Below are positions 16,806 to 26,900 of a stretch of 64,000 bases of DNA, in pieces (within the stretch, counting starts at the first letter, position 1; the number at the start of each line of letters is the position of its first letter). A program made the position numbers and the translations under genes. This DNA comes from Gammaproteobacteria bacterium (GTDB lineage Bacteria; Pseudomonadota; Gammaproteobacteria; Ga0077536). A model generated the notes under the pieces. The model saw only the letters and a program-made list of their open reading frames with translations, searched no databases and was not told the origin of the DNA. The DNA is taken from the NCBI GenBank assembly GCA_016209015.1, contig JACQWY010000012.1, positions 1 to 64,000 of the forward strand, given 5' to 3'.

Positions 16806-18592
16806 GCCGCCTGCTCCCAGCTCCGGCTCAGACGCAGTGCCGAATTGATGAGCCCGACCATGCTGTAAGTCTGCGGGAAGTTGCCCCAGTGCTCGCGCGT
16901 CACCGGGTCGATGTCCTCGGCGAGCAGTCCGAGCGGCGTGCGGCACGCGAGCAGCGTTTCGAACAGCGCGCGCGCCTGCTCGTGGCGGCCGAGCGCGGCG
17001 AGCGCGTCGACGTACCAGAACGTGCAGACGAGGAACGCGGTCTCAGGCACGCCGAAATCGTCGCGCTGGGTGTAGCGGAAGATGAAGTCGCCCTTCTTCA
17101 GATGCCGCTCGACGGCCGCGACGGTGCCCGCGAAGCGCGGATCGTCGGCGGCGAGGAAGCCGAGATCGTGCAGCAGCAGCAGGCTCGCATCGAGCTCCGT
17201 GCCGCCGAAGCTCGCGACGAAGCTGTCCTCCGCGTCGTTCCAGGCGCGCTGGCTGATCACGCGGTGCATGGCGTCGGCATGCGCGCGCCAGTAGGTCACG
17301 CGCTCGTCCAGACGCAGTTGCTGCGCGATCTTCGCGAGGCGATCGCAGGCCACCCAGCAGATGACGCTCGAGAACGTGTGCACGCGCGCCTCGGTGCGCA
17401 GCTCCCAGATCCCGGCATCGGGCTGATCGAAGATGCGCCGCGCGATCTCGCCGAGCGCCTCGAGCCGCGCGAGGAGCGCGGTGTTGCCCGGGCGGTTCAG
17501 CCGCAGGTCGAAGTAAATGTGCGTCGCGGCGAGCACGACCGCGCCGTAGACGTCGTTCTGCAACTGGCGGAACGCGTCGTTGCCGATCCTGACGGGACCC
17601 ATGCCGCGATATCCGTCGAGACCCGGGACGATGCTCTCCTCGAGATCGGCCTTGCCGCTGATGCGGTACACCGGGCGCAGGCGGCCGTCCAGGGCGTTCG
17701 CGGCGATGTTCACGATGTAGTGCAGATAGCGCTCCATCGTGCCGGTCACGTTCAGCCGGTTCAGGGCGCGCACCACGAACCAACTGTCGCGCAGCCAGCA
17801 GTAGCGGTAATCCCAGTTGCGCCCGCTGTGCGCGGCCTCGGGCAGCGAGGTCGTCATCGCCGCGACGATCGCGCCCGTGTCCTCGAAGGCCGAGAGCTTC
17901 AAGGTGATCGCGGCCCGGATCACCGCTTCCTGCCATTCGAAGGGAATGCCGAGATAGCGCACCCACTCGTGCCAGTAGTTCAGCGTGTCGTCGAACCAGC
18001 GCTGGCCGAGCTCGCCGATGCCGGCCGGCATCGATTCGTCCGGGCCGAGGATGAGGGTCAGCGGTCGATCGAGGATGAACGGCAGCTCTTCCAGCACCGC
18101 CGTGACCGAGGCGTCCGTCGTCAGGCGCAGCACGAGCTGCGGCGCGACGTAGCGCACGTGATTGCTGCCGACGGTGCGCGCCGGCGTGGCCGCGCCGTGG
18201 TCGTGGAGCGGCAGGAGGCGCACCGTCACCATCGGGCTGCCGGCGACCGGCCGCAGGCGGCGCACGAGCATCATCGGATGGTACATGCGCCCGAGGTGCC
18301 GGAAGCGCGGCGCGTAATCCGTCACCTCGACCGCGCCGCCGTGATCGTCGTGGAGCACGGTGACGAGGATCGCGGTGTTCGGCAGGTAGTACTGCTCGCT
18401 CCGCGCGAAATCGTGCAGCTCGATCGCGTAGCTGCCGGTGCGATCGTCGTGGTTCGATTTCAGCAGGCTGCAGAACACGGGGTCGCTGTCGAAGCGCGGC
18501 ATGCACGACCAGACGATGCGCGCGTCCGCGTCGACGAGCGCGGAGACGGTGCTGTTGCCGATCAGGGCGAGATTGAAATGTTCGGCGCTCAT
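16802..18592 (-). CDS. Glycoside hydrolase family 15 protein (trehalase/glucoamylase-like)
   Basis: A 596-residue cytoplasmic protein. The N-terminal beta-sandwich (about 1-210) begins NLALIGNSTVSALVDADARI, and an (alpha/alpha)6 barrel follows, with SGRNWDYRYCWLRDSWF, a central acidic segment (ADLEESIVPGLDGYRG) and a late LLAEDIDP. Related proteins hydrolyse trehalose or alpha-glucans, or modify maltooligosaccharide; the context between otsB and otsA suggests trehalose turnover. Starts and stops overlap on both sides (ATGA with otsB, GTGA with otsA), so the three are translationally coupled. Confidence 0.88.
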   Translation of the reverse strand: MSAEHFNLALIGNSTVSALVDADARIVWSCMPRFDSDPVFCSLLKSNHDDRTGSYAIELHDFARSEQYYLPNTAILVTVLHDDHGGAVEVTDYAPRFRHLGRMYHPMMLVRRLRPVAGSPMVTVRLLPLHDHGAATPARTVGSNHVRYVAPQLVLRLTTDASVTAVLEELPFILDRPLTLILGPDESMPAGIGELGQRWFDDTLNYWHEWVRYLGIPFEWQEAVIRAAITLKLSAFEDTGAIVAAMTTSLPEAAHSGRNWDYRYCWLRDSWFVVRALNRLNVTGTMERYLHYIVNIAANALDGRLRPVYRISGKADLEESIVPGLDGYRGMGPVRIGNDAFRQLQNDVYGAVVLAATHIYFDLRLNRPGNTALLARLEALGEIARRIFDQPDAGIWELRTEARVHTFSSVICWVACDRLAKIAQQLRLDERVTYWRAHADAMHRVISQRAWNDAEDSFVASFGGTELDASLLLLHDLGFLAADDPRFAGTVAAVERHLKKGDFIFRYTQRDDFGVPETAFLVCTFWYVDALAALGRHEQARALFETLLACRTPLGLLAEDIDPVTREHWGNFPQTYSMVGLINSALRLSRSWEQAA

Positions 18593-19455
18593 GGACCCGG
18601 CTCTCCGCCGGCGTGCGCGCGGCGTCCGGCGCCGCCGCAGGCCGCGATCCATTGTTCGAGGAACTTGCGCACCTCCTGCGGCGGCCGCAGCCAGGCTTCC
18701 GCGGCGGTGCGCCGGCAGGCGTCGGAGACGAGCACGCCGAGGCCGCGGCCGTAGATCGCACCGAGCGCGTCCTCGTCCGTCAGATCGTCGCCGAGGTAGG
18801 CGGAGATCGCGCCGCGGCCCGCTTCCGCGAGCAGCGTCTCCACCGCGGTCGCCTTCGAGCAGCCGCGCACGACGACCTCGATGCCGCCGTCGAACTGCCG
18901 CAGATCGAGGCCTTCGCGGCCGGGCAGAGCGTCCCAGCGGGCGAGGATGTGCGCGCGCAGGCGCTCGATGCGCGCGACCGGCAGCCCGCGCCAGTGGATC
19001 GCGAGACTCGCGGGCTTGCGCTCGACGCGCCCGCCGGCCTGACGCAGATCCGTCTCCCAGGCATCGGCCTTGAGCAGCGCGTGCATCGCTGGCGGCGGGA
19101 TTTCCTCGAACTCGTAGCGTCCGTCCGGGCGCAGTCGCTCGCGGCCGTGCGAGCCCCAGATCTCGGGCAGTCGTCCGAGGCCGAGCAGCGGGATCAGATC
19201 GCGCACCCAGCGCCCGCTGATGATCACGACCCGCGTCGTGCCGCTCGCCATGATCTCGGCGAGCAGCTCGCAGACACCCGGGTAGGGCCGGGCGCGATGC
19301 GGTTCCATGCGGAACGGCGCGAGCGTCCCGTCGTAGTCGAGCATCAGCAGACGCGTCGTCGCGCCCGACAGCGCCCCGAAGAACGCGTCGAGCTGCGGGG
19401 CGCGGAGGACGGCGGAGCGGCGCCCGTCTGCATCCGCCGCATCGGGCTCACGCAT
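18589..19455 (-). CDS. Trehalose-6-phosphate phosphatase
   Basis: A 288-residue HAD-superfamily phosphatase that removes phosphate from trehalose-6-phosphate. Motif I is MLDYDGTLAPF (nucleophile D40, D42), motif II is VVIISGR, and motif IV is LGDDLTDEDAL. The first gene of the operon otsB-GH15-otsA. The ATG at 19455 is preferred because the frame further upstream (to 19746) is Arg/Pro-rich and unlike the family; the ribosome-binding site is weak. Trehalose made here would serve osmotic or desiccation protection. Confidence 0.9.
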   Translation of the reverse strand: MREPDAADADGRRSAVLRAPQLDAFFGALSGATTRLLMLDYDGTLAPFRMEPHRARPYPGVCELLAEIMASGTTRVVIISGRWVRDLIPLLGLGRLPEIWGSHGRERLRPDGRYEFEEIPPPAMHALLKADAWETDLRQAGGRVERKPASLAIHWRGLPVARIERLRAHILARWDALPGREGLDLRQFDGGIEVVVRGCSKATAVETLLAEAGRGAISAYLGDDLTDEDALGAIYGRGLGVLVSDACRRTAAEAWLRPPQEVRKFLEQWIAACGGAGRRAHAGGEPGP

Positions 19456-19871
19456 CCGCGGCGGGGCGCCGGGCCCCGCGCTCGTGGAAGTCGGACATGC
19501 ATCGATCTCCGTTGCCGCGCATCCCGTGCGCGCTACGCCCGCCGGCGGCGGGCACGATCCGGCCCCGGGCATCGCCCGAGGCCGGCCCTGCATCATAGCC
19601 CCGCGGCGGCGGCCCCTGTGTAGGCCAGCGGGACGAATCGGGGCGCGATGAGGCATCGCCCGCAAAACGGACACGCGCCCGGTCGGCAGGACCCGACAAT
19701 CCCCGACGGGACCCGGCTGAGGTCGGCGCCCTTCACACTCCTTCATAGTTCGACATACCGGCGTGACACGCGCCGCCTAGAGTGGCGCTCCGTCCGGAAG
19801 CCCCGGACGCCGAACTTCACGCGGGGCAGGCATCTAATGCTCCTGCCCTGCATAGCGGAACAGGAGTGACC
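19456..19871. other. Divergent intergenic region between otsB and the response regulator
   Basis: No gene is supported in these 416 bases. They must hold promoters in both directions. Close to the response regulator are short direct repeats (TTCAC at 19734 and TTCAT at 19744) that could be response-regulator half-sites, but this is weak. A 16-codon frame (starting MSDFHERG) ends over the otsB start codon and may be a chance leader. Confidence 0.4.
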
Positions 19872-20594
19872 ATGCCGACGCGACCCCGTGCGCTCTTGAT
19901 CGACGACGATGCGCGCCTCGGTGCGCTCGCGAGCGAATATCTCGCCCGGAACGATATCGACGTGACGGTCGTCGGCGATCCGCTCGACGGCCTGCTCGCG
20001 CTGCGGCGCGGCGACTTCGACGTCGTGCTGCTCGACATCATGATGCCGGGGGTGGACGGGCTCGAGATCTGCCGTCGCATCCGCGCCACGCCCGAGCTCG
20101 CGCGCCTGCCGGTCATGATGCTGACGGCGAAAGGCGAGGACATCGACAAGATCGTCGGCCTCGAGCTCGGTGCTGACGATTACGTCGCGAAGCCGTTCAA
20201 TCCCCGTGAGCTGCTCGCCCGCATCCGCGCCCTCCTGCGCCGCACCGCCGGCCGCACCGCGCCGCCGAGTCGCGACGTGCTCAGGCACGGCGAGCTCGTG
20301 ATCGATCTCGAGGCCCGCGAGGTCGAGCTCGCGGGACGCCGGCTCGTCTTCACGCACTTCGAGTTCGAGCTGCTCGCGGTGCTCGCGCGCTCCGCCGGCC
20401 ACGTGCTGTCGCGCGATCGCCTGCTCGACGCGCTGAAGGGCGGCAACTGCGACGTGTTCGATCGGACGATCGACGTCCACATCGCCCGGCTGCGCGCGAA
20501 GATCGAGACGAATCCGCGCGAGCCGCGCTACATCAAGACGGTGCGCGGTGTCGGCTACGTCTTCATGCGCCAGGAGCAGCGGCGCTACCAGTGA
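19872..20594 (+). CDS. OmpR-family response regulator
   Basis: A 240-residue DNA-binding regulator. The receiver domain has the acidic pair D11/D12, phospho-acceptor D55 (VVLLDIMMPG) and the conserved Lys in VAKPF. A winged-helix Trans_reg_C domain (about 130-236) ends RYIKTVRGVGYVF. The ATG follows CAGGAG. Its stop overlaps the sensor kinase start (GTGA). The downstream RND operon is the likely target, a common arrangement for efflux control. It has no unusual residues. Confidence 0.95.
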   Translation: MPTRPRALLIDDDARLGALASEYLARNDIDVTVVGDPLDGLLALRRGDFDVVLLDIMMPGVDGLEICRRIRATPELARLPVMMLTAKGEDIDKIVGLELGADDYVAKPFNPRELLARIRALLRRTAGRTAPPSRDVLRHGELVIDLEAREVELAGRRLVFTHFEFELLAVLARSAGHVLSRDRLLDALKGGNCDVFDRTIDVHIARLRAKIETNPREPRYIKTVRGVGYVFMRQEQRRYQ

Positions 20595-22009
20595 GCACGA
20601 CGCGGCGACCCATGCCCCTCCACACCCAGATCTATCTCTACTTCATCGGCCTCGTGGTCGTGGTCTCGGTGACCTCCGGTGCGCTGTTCAGCTTCAGCGC
20701 GCGGAGCACGTTCCAGACCGAGGTCTCCGAGCGTCTGTGGCCGCATCTCGCCTCGCTGGTCGGCGAGGATTTCGACGAGCACGACGCACTCGTGCGGCGC
20801 GTCCGCCAGCTCCACGACGATCTCGACGTCGATCTCACGGTGCGCGATCTGCACGGCGGCGTGCTCGCGGTCGCGGGTGGCGAGCTGCCGCCGATCACGC
20901 CCGCGGAAGTCGCGGCGGTGGGTGCGGGGGAGATCATCCGGCTCTCGCGTCCGGTGCTGCTCGTGAAGCTCCTGATCCGCGATCCCCGCAACGGCGAGCG
21001 GCTCGGCATCCTGGAAGTGTCCGCGCACCAGCGCTCGCGCTTCTTCGGTCTGCCCCAGCCCGTGCTCACCTGGACGGTGGCGTGGTTCGTCGTCGCGCTC
21101 GCGACGCGTCCGCTCGCGCGCAACATCGCTGCGCCGCTCGAGCACCTCACCGAGGCCGCGCGTCGCCTCGGGGCCGGCGATTTGCAGTGCCGCGTCGTGG
21201 TGGCGGCGCCCCGGCCCGCGCGCTGGTGGCGTCCCGCCGCGGGGCCGGCGCTCGAGCTGCGCGCGCTCGCGCAGGCTTTCGATCAGATGGCGGAACGTCT
21301 CGGTGCGCTGCTCCGCGGTCAGCGCCAGTTGCTCGCGAACGTCTCGCACGAGCTGCGCTCGCCGCTCGCCCGCATCCGCGTCGCACTCGAGCTGCTGCCG
21401 GGGCGCGCGCAGGCCGAAGACCGGCTTCGCGCCGTCGAGACGGATCTGCAGGAGCTCGACCGGCTCATCGACGACGTCCTGACCACGACCCGGCTCGATG
21501 CGGCGAACCTGCCCGCGGACCTCGATGCGATCGACGCGCGAGAGCTGCTCTCGCAGGTCGCCGCACATGCCGCGCACGACCCACTGGTCGCGCCGCAGCG
21601 CGTGAGCGTCGCGCGCGGCGATCGGGTCACGATCACCGCGGACCGCAGCCTGCTCAAGCGGGCGCTGTGGAATCTCGTCGAGAACGCCGCGAAATACGGT
21701 GCCTCGCCGATCGTGCTCGCAGCCGCCGACGAAGGCGCGGGCATCGCGCTCAGCGTCTCCGATGCGGGCCCCGGCATCCCGCTGGCGGAGCGCGAGCGCG
21801 TGCTCATCCCGTTCTACCGCATCGACTCGGCGCTCCGCCCCGGCCCGGTGAGCGGGCAGCGCGCCGGCGCCGGCCTCGGACTGACGCTCGTCTCGCTCGT
21901 CGCCCGCGTCCACGGCGGCACGCTGACGATCGCGCCGGCCGAGATCGCGCACGGCTGCGAGGCGGGCTGCCGGGTCACGATCACGATACCGAAGGGTATC
22001 TGCGATTGA
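20591..22009 (+). CDS. Sensor histidine kinase
   Basis: A 472-residue inner-membrane kinase. Membrane helices are at about 12-34 and 156-172, enclosing a periplasmic sensor of about 120 residues. A HAMP-like region follows, then the H-box NVSHELRSPLARIR (H253), the N-box LWNLVENAAKYG, and G-boxes SDAGPGIPLAER and GAGLGLTLVSLVARVHGG. It should phosphorylate D55 of the response regulator. The GTG start overlaps the regulator stop by 4 bases; an in-frame ATG 7 codons on is an alternative. It lies 35 bases before the RND adaptor gene. The signal is unknown. Confidence 0.93.
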   Translation: MSTTRRPMPLHTQIYLYFIGLVVVVSVTSGALFSFSARSTFQTEVSERLWPHLASLVGEDFDEHDALVRRVRQLHDDLDVDLTVRDLHGGVLAVAGGELPPITPAEVAAVGAGEIIRLSRPVLLVKLLIRDPRNGERLGILEVSAHQRSRFFGLPQPVLTWTVAWFVVALATRPLARNIAAPLEHLTEAARRLGAGDLQCRVVVAAPRPARWWRPAAGPALELRALAQAFDQMAERLGALLRGQRQLLANVSHELRSPLARIRVALELLPGRAQAEDRLRAVETDLQELDRLIDDVLTTTRLDAANLPADLDAIDARELLSQVAAHAAHDPLVAPQRVSVARGDRVTITADRSLLKRALWNLVENAAKYGASPIVLAAADEGAGIALSVSDAGPGIPLAERERVLIPFYRIDSALRPGPVSGQRAGAGLGLTLVSLVARVHGGTLTIAPAEIAHGCEAGCRVTITIPKGICD

Positions 22010-22044
22010 ATTCAATCCACGCGCCGCACGATGAGGAGAATTCC

Positions 22045-23259
22045 ATGACCGGATCCGAACCGGCGCCGCCCAGGCGCCGCGCGAAACTGCTGCACTGGAA
22101 GACGCTGCTCGGACTCGCCACCGTCTCGGGCATCGCGGCCGCACGCATCCACGGCGAAGTCGGGGCGCCCCCGCCCGCGCCGCCGGCCGCGGCGCCGCAG
22201 TCCGTGCTCGTCGCGCCGGTCGAGCGCCGCGATCTCGTGAAGCGCTTCGACATCGCCGCGGAATTCGCGCCGTTCCACGAAGTCGCGCTGCACGCGAAGG
22301 TGACGGGCTACGTCCAGCAGCTCGCGGTCGACATAGGCGATCGCGTGAAAGCCGGCGAAGTGCTCGCGACGCTCGACGTGCCGGAGCTCGGCGAGGATCT
22401 GCGCAAGGCCCGTGCGGCGGCGGAGCGGAGCCGCCAGGAGGCCGCACGCGCCGAGGCCGCCTACGAGGACGCGCACCTCTCGTTCACGCGCATCGCGGCC
22501 GTGATGAAGCAGCACGAGAACCTGGTCGCCCAGCAGGATGTAGATGCCGCCCGGGCCCGCGACGCGACGACCCATGCCGCCTACGTCGCCGCACAATCCG
22601 CGATCGCCGAAGCCGAGGCGAATGTCACGCGCATCCGCGATCTCCTCGCCTACTCACGCATCACGGCGCCTTTCGACGGCGTCGTCACCGAACGCTACGC
22701 CGACCCGGGCGCGCTGCTCGGGGCGGGCACGAGCGCCGCGGCGGGCGCGCTCGTGCGCGTCTCGCAGATGGACCCGCTGCGCCTCGTGCTGCCCCTGCCG
22801 GAGGCCGTCGTGCCCCGCGTGCACGTGGGCGACACGGTCGAGGTGCACATCGAGGCGCTGAACCGCATGCTCGCGGCGCACATCGCCCGCGTCAGCGATC
22901 GCATCGACACCGACACGCGCACGATGCACGTCGAAGTCGACGTCCCGAATGCCGATCTCTCGCTCACCCCCGGCATGTACGCGACGGTCTCGCTCACGCT
23001 CGACGCGCGGACGCGGGCGCTGTCGATTCCCGTCGAATCGGTGGGGAACCGCAAGCGCGGCGAGGGCGAGGTGCTCGTCGTCGGACCCGATCACAGGCTC
23101 GCCGAGCGCGAGGTGAAGCTCGGCCTCGAGACGCCGCGTCGCATCGAAGTTCTGGCCGGGCTCGGCGAGCACGACTACGTCGTCACCGGTAACCGCAGCG
23201 CGCATGCGCCGGGGGAGACCGTCGCGCCGCAGCTCGCCGACGGCGGGGCGACGCCGTGA
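22045..23259 (+). CDS. RND-type efflux periplasmic adaptor (HlyD/MFP family)
   Basis: A 404-residue membrane-fusion protein. A single N-terminal anchor or signal (about 18-36) precedes a Pro/Ala linker, a barrel-sandwich lipoyl-like hybrid (GYVQQLAVDIGDRVKAGEVLA and its return strand ITAPFDGVVTERYADPGALL), an alpha hairpin (about 115-190) and beta-barrel and membrane-proximal domains. No lipobox is seen. It would join the RND pump to the outer-membrane channel of the same operon. The ATG follows GAGGAG. Its stop overlaps the next gene (GTGA). Confidence 0.92.
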   Translation: MTGSEPAPPRRRAKLLHWKTLLGLATVSGIAAARIHGEVGAPPPAPPAAAPQSVLVAPVERRDLVKRFDIAAEFAPFHEVALHAKVTGYVQQLAVDIGDRVKAGEVLATLDVPELGEDLRKARAAAERSRQEAARAEAAYEDAHLSFTRIAAVMKQHENLVAQQDVDAARARDATTHAAYVAAQSAIAEAEANVTRIRDLLAYSRITAPFDGVVTERYADPGALLGAGTSAAAGALVRVSQMDPLRLVLPLPEAVVPRVHVGDTVEVHIEALNRMLAAHIARVSDRIDTDTRTMHVEVDVPNADLSLTPGMYATVSLTLDARTRALSIPVESVGNRKRGEGEVLVVGPDHRLAEREVKLGLETPRRIEVLAGLGEHDYVVTGNRSAHAPGETVAPQLADGGATP

Positions 23260-23966
23260 CCGGGACCCCGCTTCCGCCTGCGACGCTCGCCGCGCTCGCC
23301 GCGCTCGACACCTGCACGGTGGCGAACGCCGTGGAGAGCACCGGCGTGCGCCTTCGCAACGAGGGCTTCATCGACGCGAGTGTCGTCTGCCAGTTCCCGG
23401 AGCTCGGGCCGCTCGTCGGCTACGCGCTGCCGTTGCGCATCCGCACCGCGGACCCGCCGGTGCGCGACGCGCTGAAGTCGCGAACCGAGGGGGTGCGCTG
23501 CGATTGGTGGGACGAAATGGTGGAGCTCCCGGCGCCGCGCGTGCTCGTCGTCGAGGACGTCGATCTGCAACCGGGCCTCGGTGCGTTCTTCGGCGAAGTG
23601 CACGCGAACGTCTTCAAGGCGCTCGGCTGCGTCGGGCTCGTGACGAACGGCGCGGTGCGCGATCTCGAGGCCGTGCGCGAGCTTCGCTTCCATTGCTTCG
23701 CCGCGCATGCCGCGGTCTCGCACGCCTATGCGCACGTCGTCGAGGTCGGCATGCCCGTACGCATCGGGGGACTGCACGTCCGGGCCGGCGACCTGCTGCA
23801 CGGCGACCGCCACGGCGTGTTGTCCGTCCCGCGCGACATCGCCGCGCGCCTTCCCGGCCTCGCGGCGGGCATGCGGCGCGAGGAGCTCGCGTTGATCGAA
23901 TACTGCCAGTCGCCCGGGTTCTCCCTGTCCGGTCTGCGCGAGCTGCTGCGCGCGGATCGGGATTGA
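23256..23966 (+). CDS. RraA-like / HMG-aldolase-fold protein
   Basis: A 236-residue protein of the RraA and 4-hydroxy-4-methyl-2-oxoglutarate aldolase fold. It carries the start DTCTVANAVE, the glycine-rich CVGLVTNGAVRDLEAVRE (the R-D metal and substrate motif) and VRAGDLLHGDRHGVL. Aldolase members cleave pyruvate from oxo acids; RraA members bind RNase E. It lies between the adaptor and the pump, with a GTG overlapping the adaptor stop and the pump ATG 19 bases after its own stop, so it is part of the efflux operon. This is an unexpected partner; it might detoxify or modify the exported compound. Confidence 0.82.
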   Translation: MTGTPLPPATLAALAALDTCTVANAVESTGVRLRNEGFIDASVVCQFPELGPLVGYALPLRIRTADPPVRDALKSRTEGVRCDWWDEMVELPAPRVLVVEDVDLQPGLGAFFGEVHANVFKALGCVGLVTNGAVRDLEAVRELRFHCFAAHAAVSHAYAHVVEVGMPVRIGGLHVRAGDLLHGDRHGVLSVPRDIAARLPGLAAGMRREELALIEYCQSPGFSLSGLRELLRADRD

Positions 23967-23984
23967 CGGCCCGAGGGCTCATCC

Positions 23985-26900
23985 ATGTCCCGTTTCTCGA
24001 TCCGTTATCCCTATTTCGTCATCGTCGCCTGCCTGCTCGTGCTCGTGCTCGGCGCGACGAGCCTCGTGCGCATGCCGGTCGATCTGTTCCCGAAGATCGA
24101 CATCCCGGTCGTGGTCGTCGCGACGTTCTTCAACGGCATGCCGCCGGAGCAGATCGAGAACGACATCACCGGCCGTTTCGAGCGCTTCTTCACGCTCGGC
24201 AGCGGCATCGATCACATCGAATCGCGCTCGCTGCCTGGCGTGAGCCTCATCAAGGTCTACTTCCAGCCCGGCACGAACGCGGATTCCGCGGTGACGACGA
24301 TTTCGAACCTCGCGATGGCGAACCTGCGCAAGCTCCCGCCCGGCACGCTGCCGCCGGTCGTGCTGAAGTTCGACGCCTCGAGCCTGCCCGTCTGCCTCAT
24401 CACGCTCAAGGGTGAGGGCATGAACGAAACGAAGCTCCGCGATACCGGGCAGTACGACCTGCGCAATCAGATCGCGAACGTGCCCGGCGCCTCGGTGCCG
24501 CAGCCCTTCGGCGGGCGCTATCGCCAGATCATGGTCTACGTCGATCCGTTGAAGCTGGAGGCGCATCAGCTCTCCGTGATGGACGTCGTGCGCGCGGTGA
24601 ACGACTCCAATCTCATCCTGCCGGCCGGCGACGTCGTGGTCGGCCCTTACGATTACAACCTCTACACGAACAGCCAGCTCCGCGACATCGCGGACATCAA
24701 CCGCCTGCCCCTGAAGACCGTCGGCAACGCCTCGGTGATGGTGGCCGACGTCGGCGAGGCCCGCGACGACGCCCAGCGCCAGACGAGCGTCGTGCGCGTC
24801 GACGGTCAGCGCTCCGTGTATCTGCCGGTGCTGAAGCAGGGCGGCGACGCGAACACGATCGCCGTCGTCGACGGCATCCGGAACGCGCTCGCGAAGCTCG
24901 TCGACGTGCCGCGCGAGCTCGTCGCGAAAGTCGTGTTCGATCAGTCGCAGTTCGTGAAGACGGCGATCGAGAATCTGCTGCACGAGGGCGCGATCGGTCT
25001 CGTGCTGACCGGGCTCATGATCCTGCTCTTCCTCGGCAGCCTGCGCGCGACAGCGGCGGTGTTCCTGTCGATTCCCTTGTCGGCGCTCGCGACGTTCTTC
25101 GCGCTCTCGCTCGGGGACGGCACCGTGAACTCGATGGTGCTCGGCGGCCTCGCGCTCGCGTTCTCGCGCCTGATCGACAACTCCGTGGTCGTGCTCGAGA
25201 ACATTTTCCGCCACATCGAGCTCGGCGAGACGCCGGCCGTCGCGGCGGAGAAGGGCGGGCGCGAGGTCGCGCTGCCGGTGCTCGCCGCGACGCTGACGAC
25301 GGCCGTCGTGTTCTTCCCCGTGACGCTGCTCTACGGCGTGAGCCGCTTCCTGTTCGTCGCGCTGGCGCTCGCCGTCGTGCTCTCGCTCTTCGCGTCGTAT
25401 GTCATTGCGCTTTCCGTCGTGCCGCTCTATTGCGCGAAGCTCGTCACGAACGAAGCCGTGCATGGCGCCGGCTCGCGTTTCAACCGCTGGTTCAACGGCC
25501 GCTTCGAGGCTTTTCTCGGCCGTTACGACGGCGCGGTGCGCTGGACGATCGCGCGGCCGCTCGCGACGCTCTCGGCGCTGCTCGGCGCGGCGCTGCTGTG
25601 CGGCGGGTTCCTGCCGCAGCTCGGCGTCGCCTATTTTCCGCGCACCGATCCCGGCCAGTTCGTCATCAACCTGAAAGCGCCGACGGGGTCGAGCCTCGCC
25701 GGGACCGAGGCGCTCGTCGCGCGCGTCGAACGCATCGTGCGCGAGGTCGTGCAGCCCGCGGACCTCGACGTCGTCGTCTCGAATATCGGATCGACGCCGG
25801 GCTTCTCCTCGATCTACACGAGCAACTCGGCCTCGCACAGTGCGTTCGTGCAGGCGAGCCTGAAGCACGAGCACGCGATCGGCAGCTACGAATACATGGA
25901 CCGCGTCCGCGCGCGCCTGCGGCGGGAGCTGCCGCAGCTCGCGATCTATTTCCAGTCGGGCGGGCTCGTCGATGCCGTGCTGAATCTCGGGCTCCCGACC
26001 CCGATCGACGTCCAGCTCTCGGGATCGAACGTGAAGTCCGTGCATGCCGCGGCCGCGGCGCTCGCCGCGAAGTTCAAGGCGATTCCAGGCGTGAGTGACG
26101 TGCTGATCCCGCAGGACGTCGATGCGCCGGCACTGCGGCTCGAGATCGATCGCGTGCGCGCGGCCGAGCTCGGCCTCTCGCAGAAGGAAGTCGTCAGCAA
26201 CGTCATCACGGCCCTGACCTCGAACGCCATGATCGCGCCGAGCTACTGGGTCGACGAGCGGAGCGGCAACGACTATCTGCTCACCGTGCAGTACCCGGAC
26301 GATCTCGTGAAGGATCTGCCTGATCTCGAGGCCATCCCGATCCGCTCGCACGATCGCCGGCAGTCGGCCCGCCTCGGGGCGGTCGCGAAGCTGACCCGCA
26401 TCGAGGCTCCGACCGAGGTGGACCACTATCAACTGCGGCGGGTCATCGACGTCTACCTCGCGCCGGCCGGCGAGGACGTCGGGCGCATTGCCGCGGCGGT
26501 CGACGACATCGTCGCGAAGACCGCGCTGCCCGCCGGCGTGCGCGTCGCGCTGCGCGGCTCGGTGCAGAACATGCGCGCCTCGTTCGCGAGCTTCGGCTTC
26601 GGCCTCCTGCTCTCGGTCGTGCTCGTCTACCTCATCCTCGTCGCCCAGTTCGCGTCCTTCCTCGACCCGCTGATCATCCTGCTCGCGATCCCGACCGGGC
26701 TCGCCGGCGTGCTCGTCACGCTCGTCGCGACCGGCACGACCCTGAACGTGATGTCGCTCATGGGCGTCGTGATGATGGTCGGCATCGTGGTCTCGAACAG
26801 CATCCTCATCGTCGAGTTCACGCGGCGGCTGCGCGCGGACGGCGTGCCGCTCGTGGAAGCCGTCGCCGTCGCCTGCCGCGTGCGCCTGCGGCCCGTGCTC

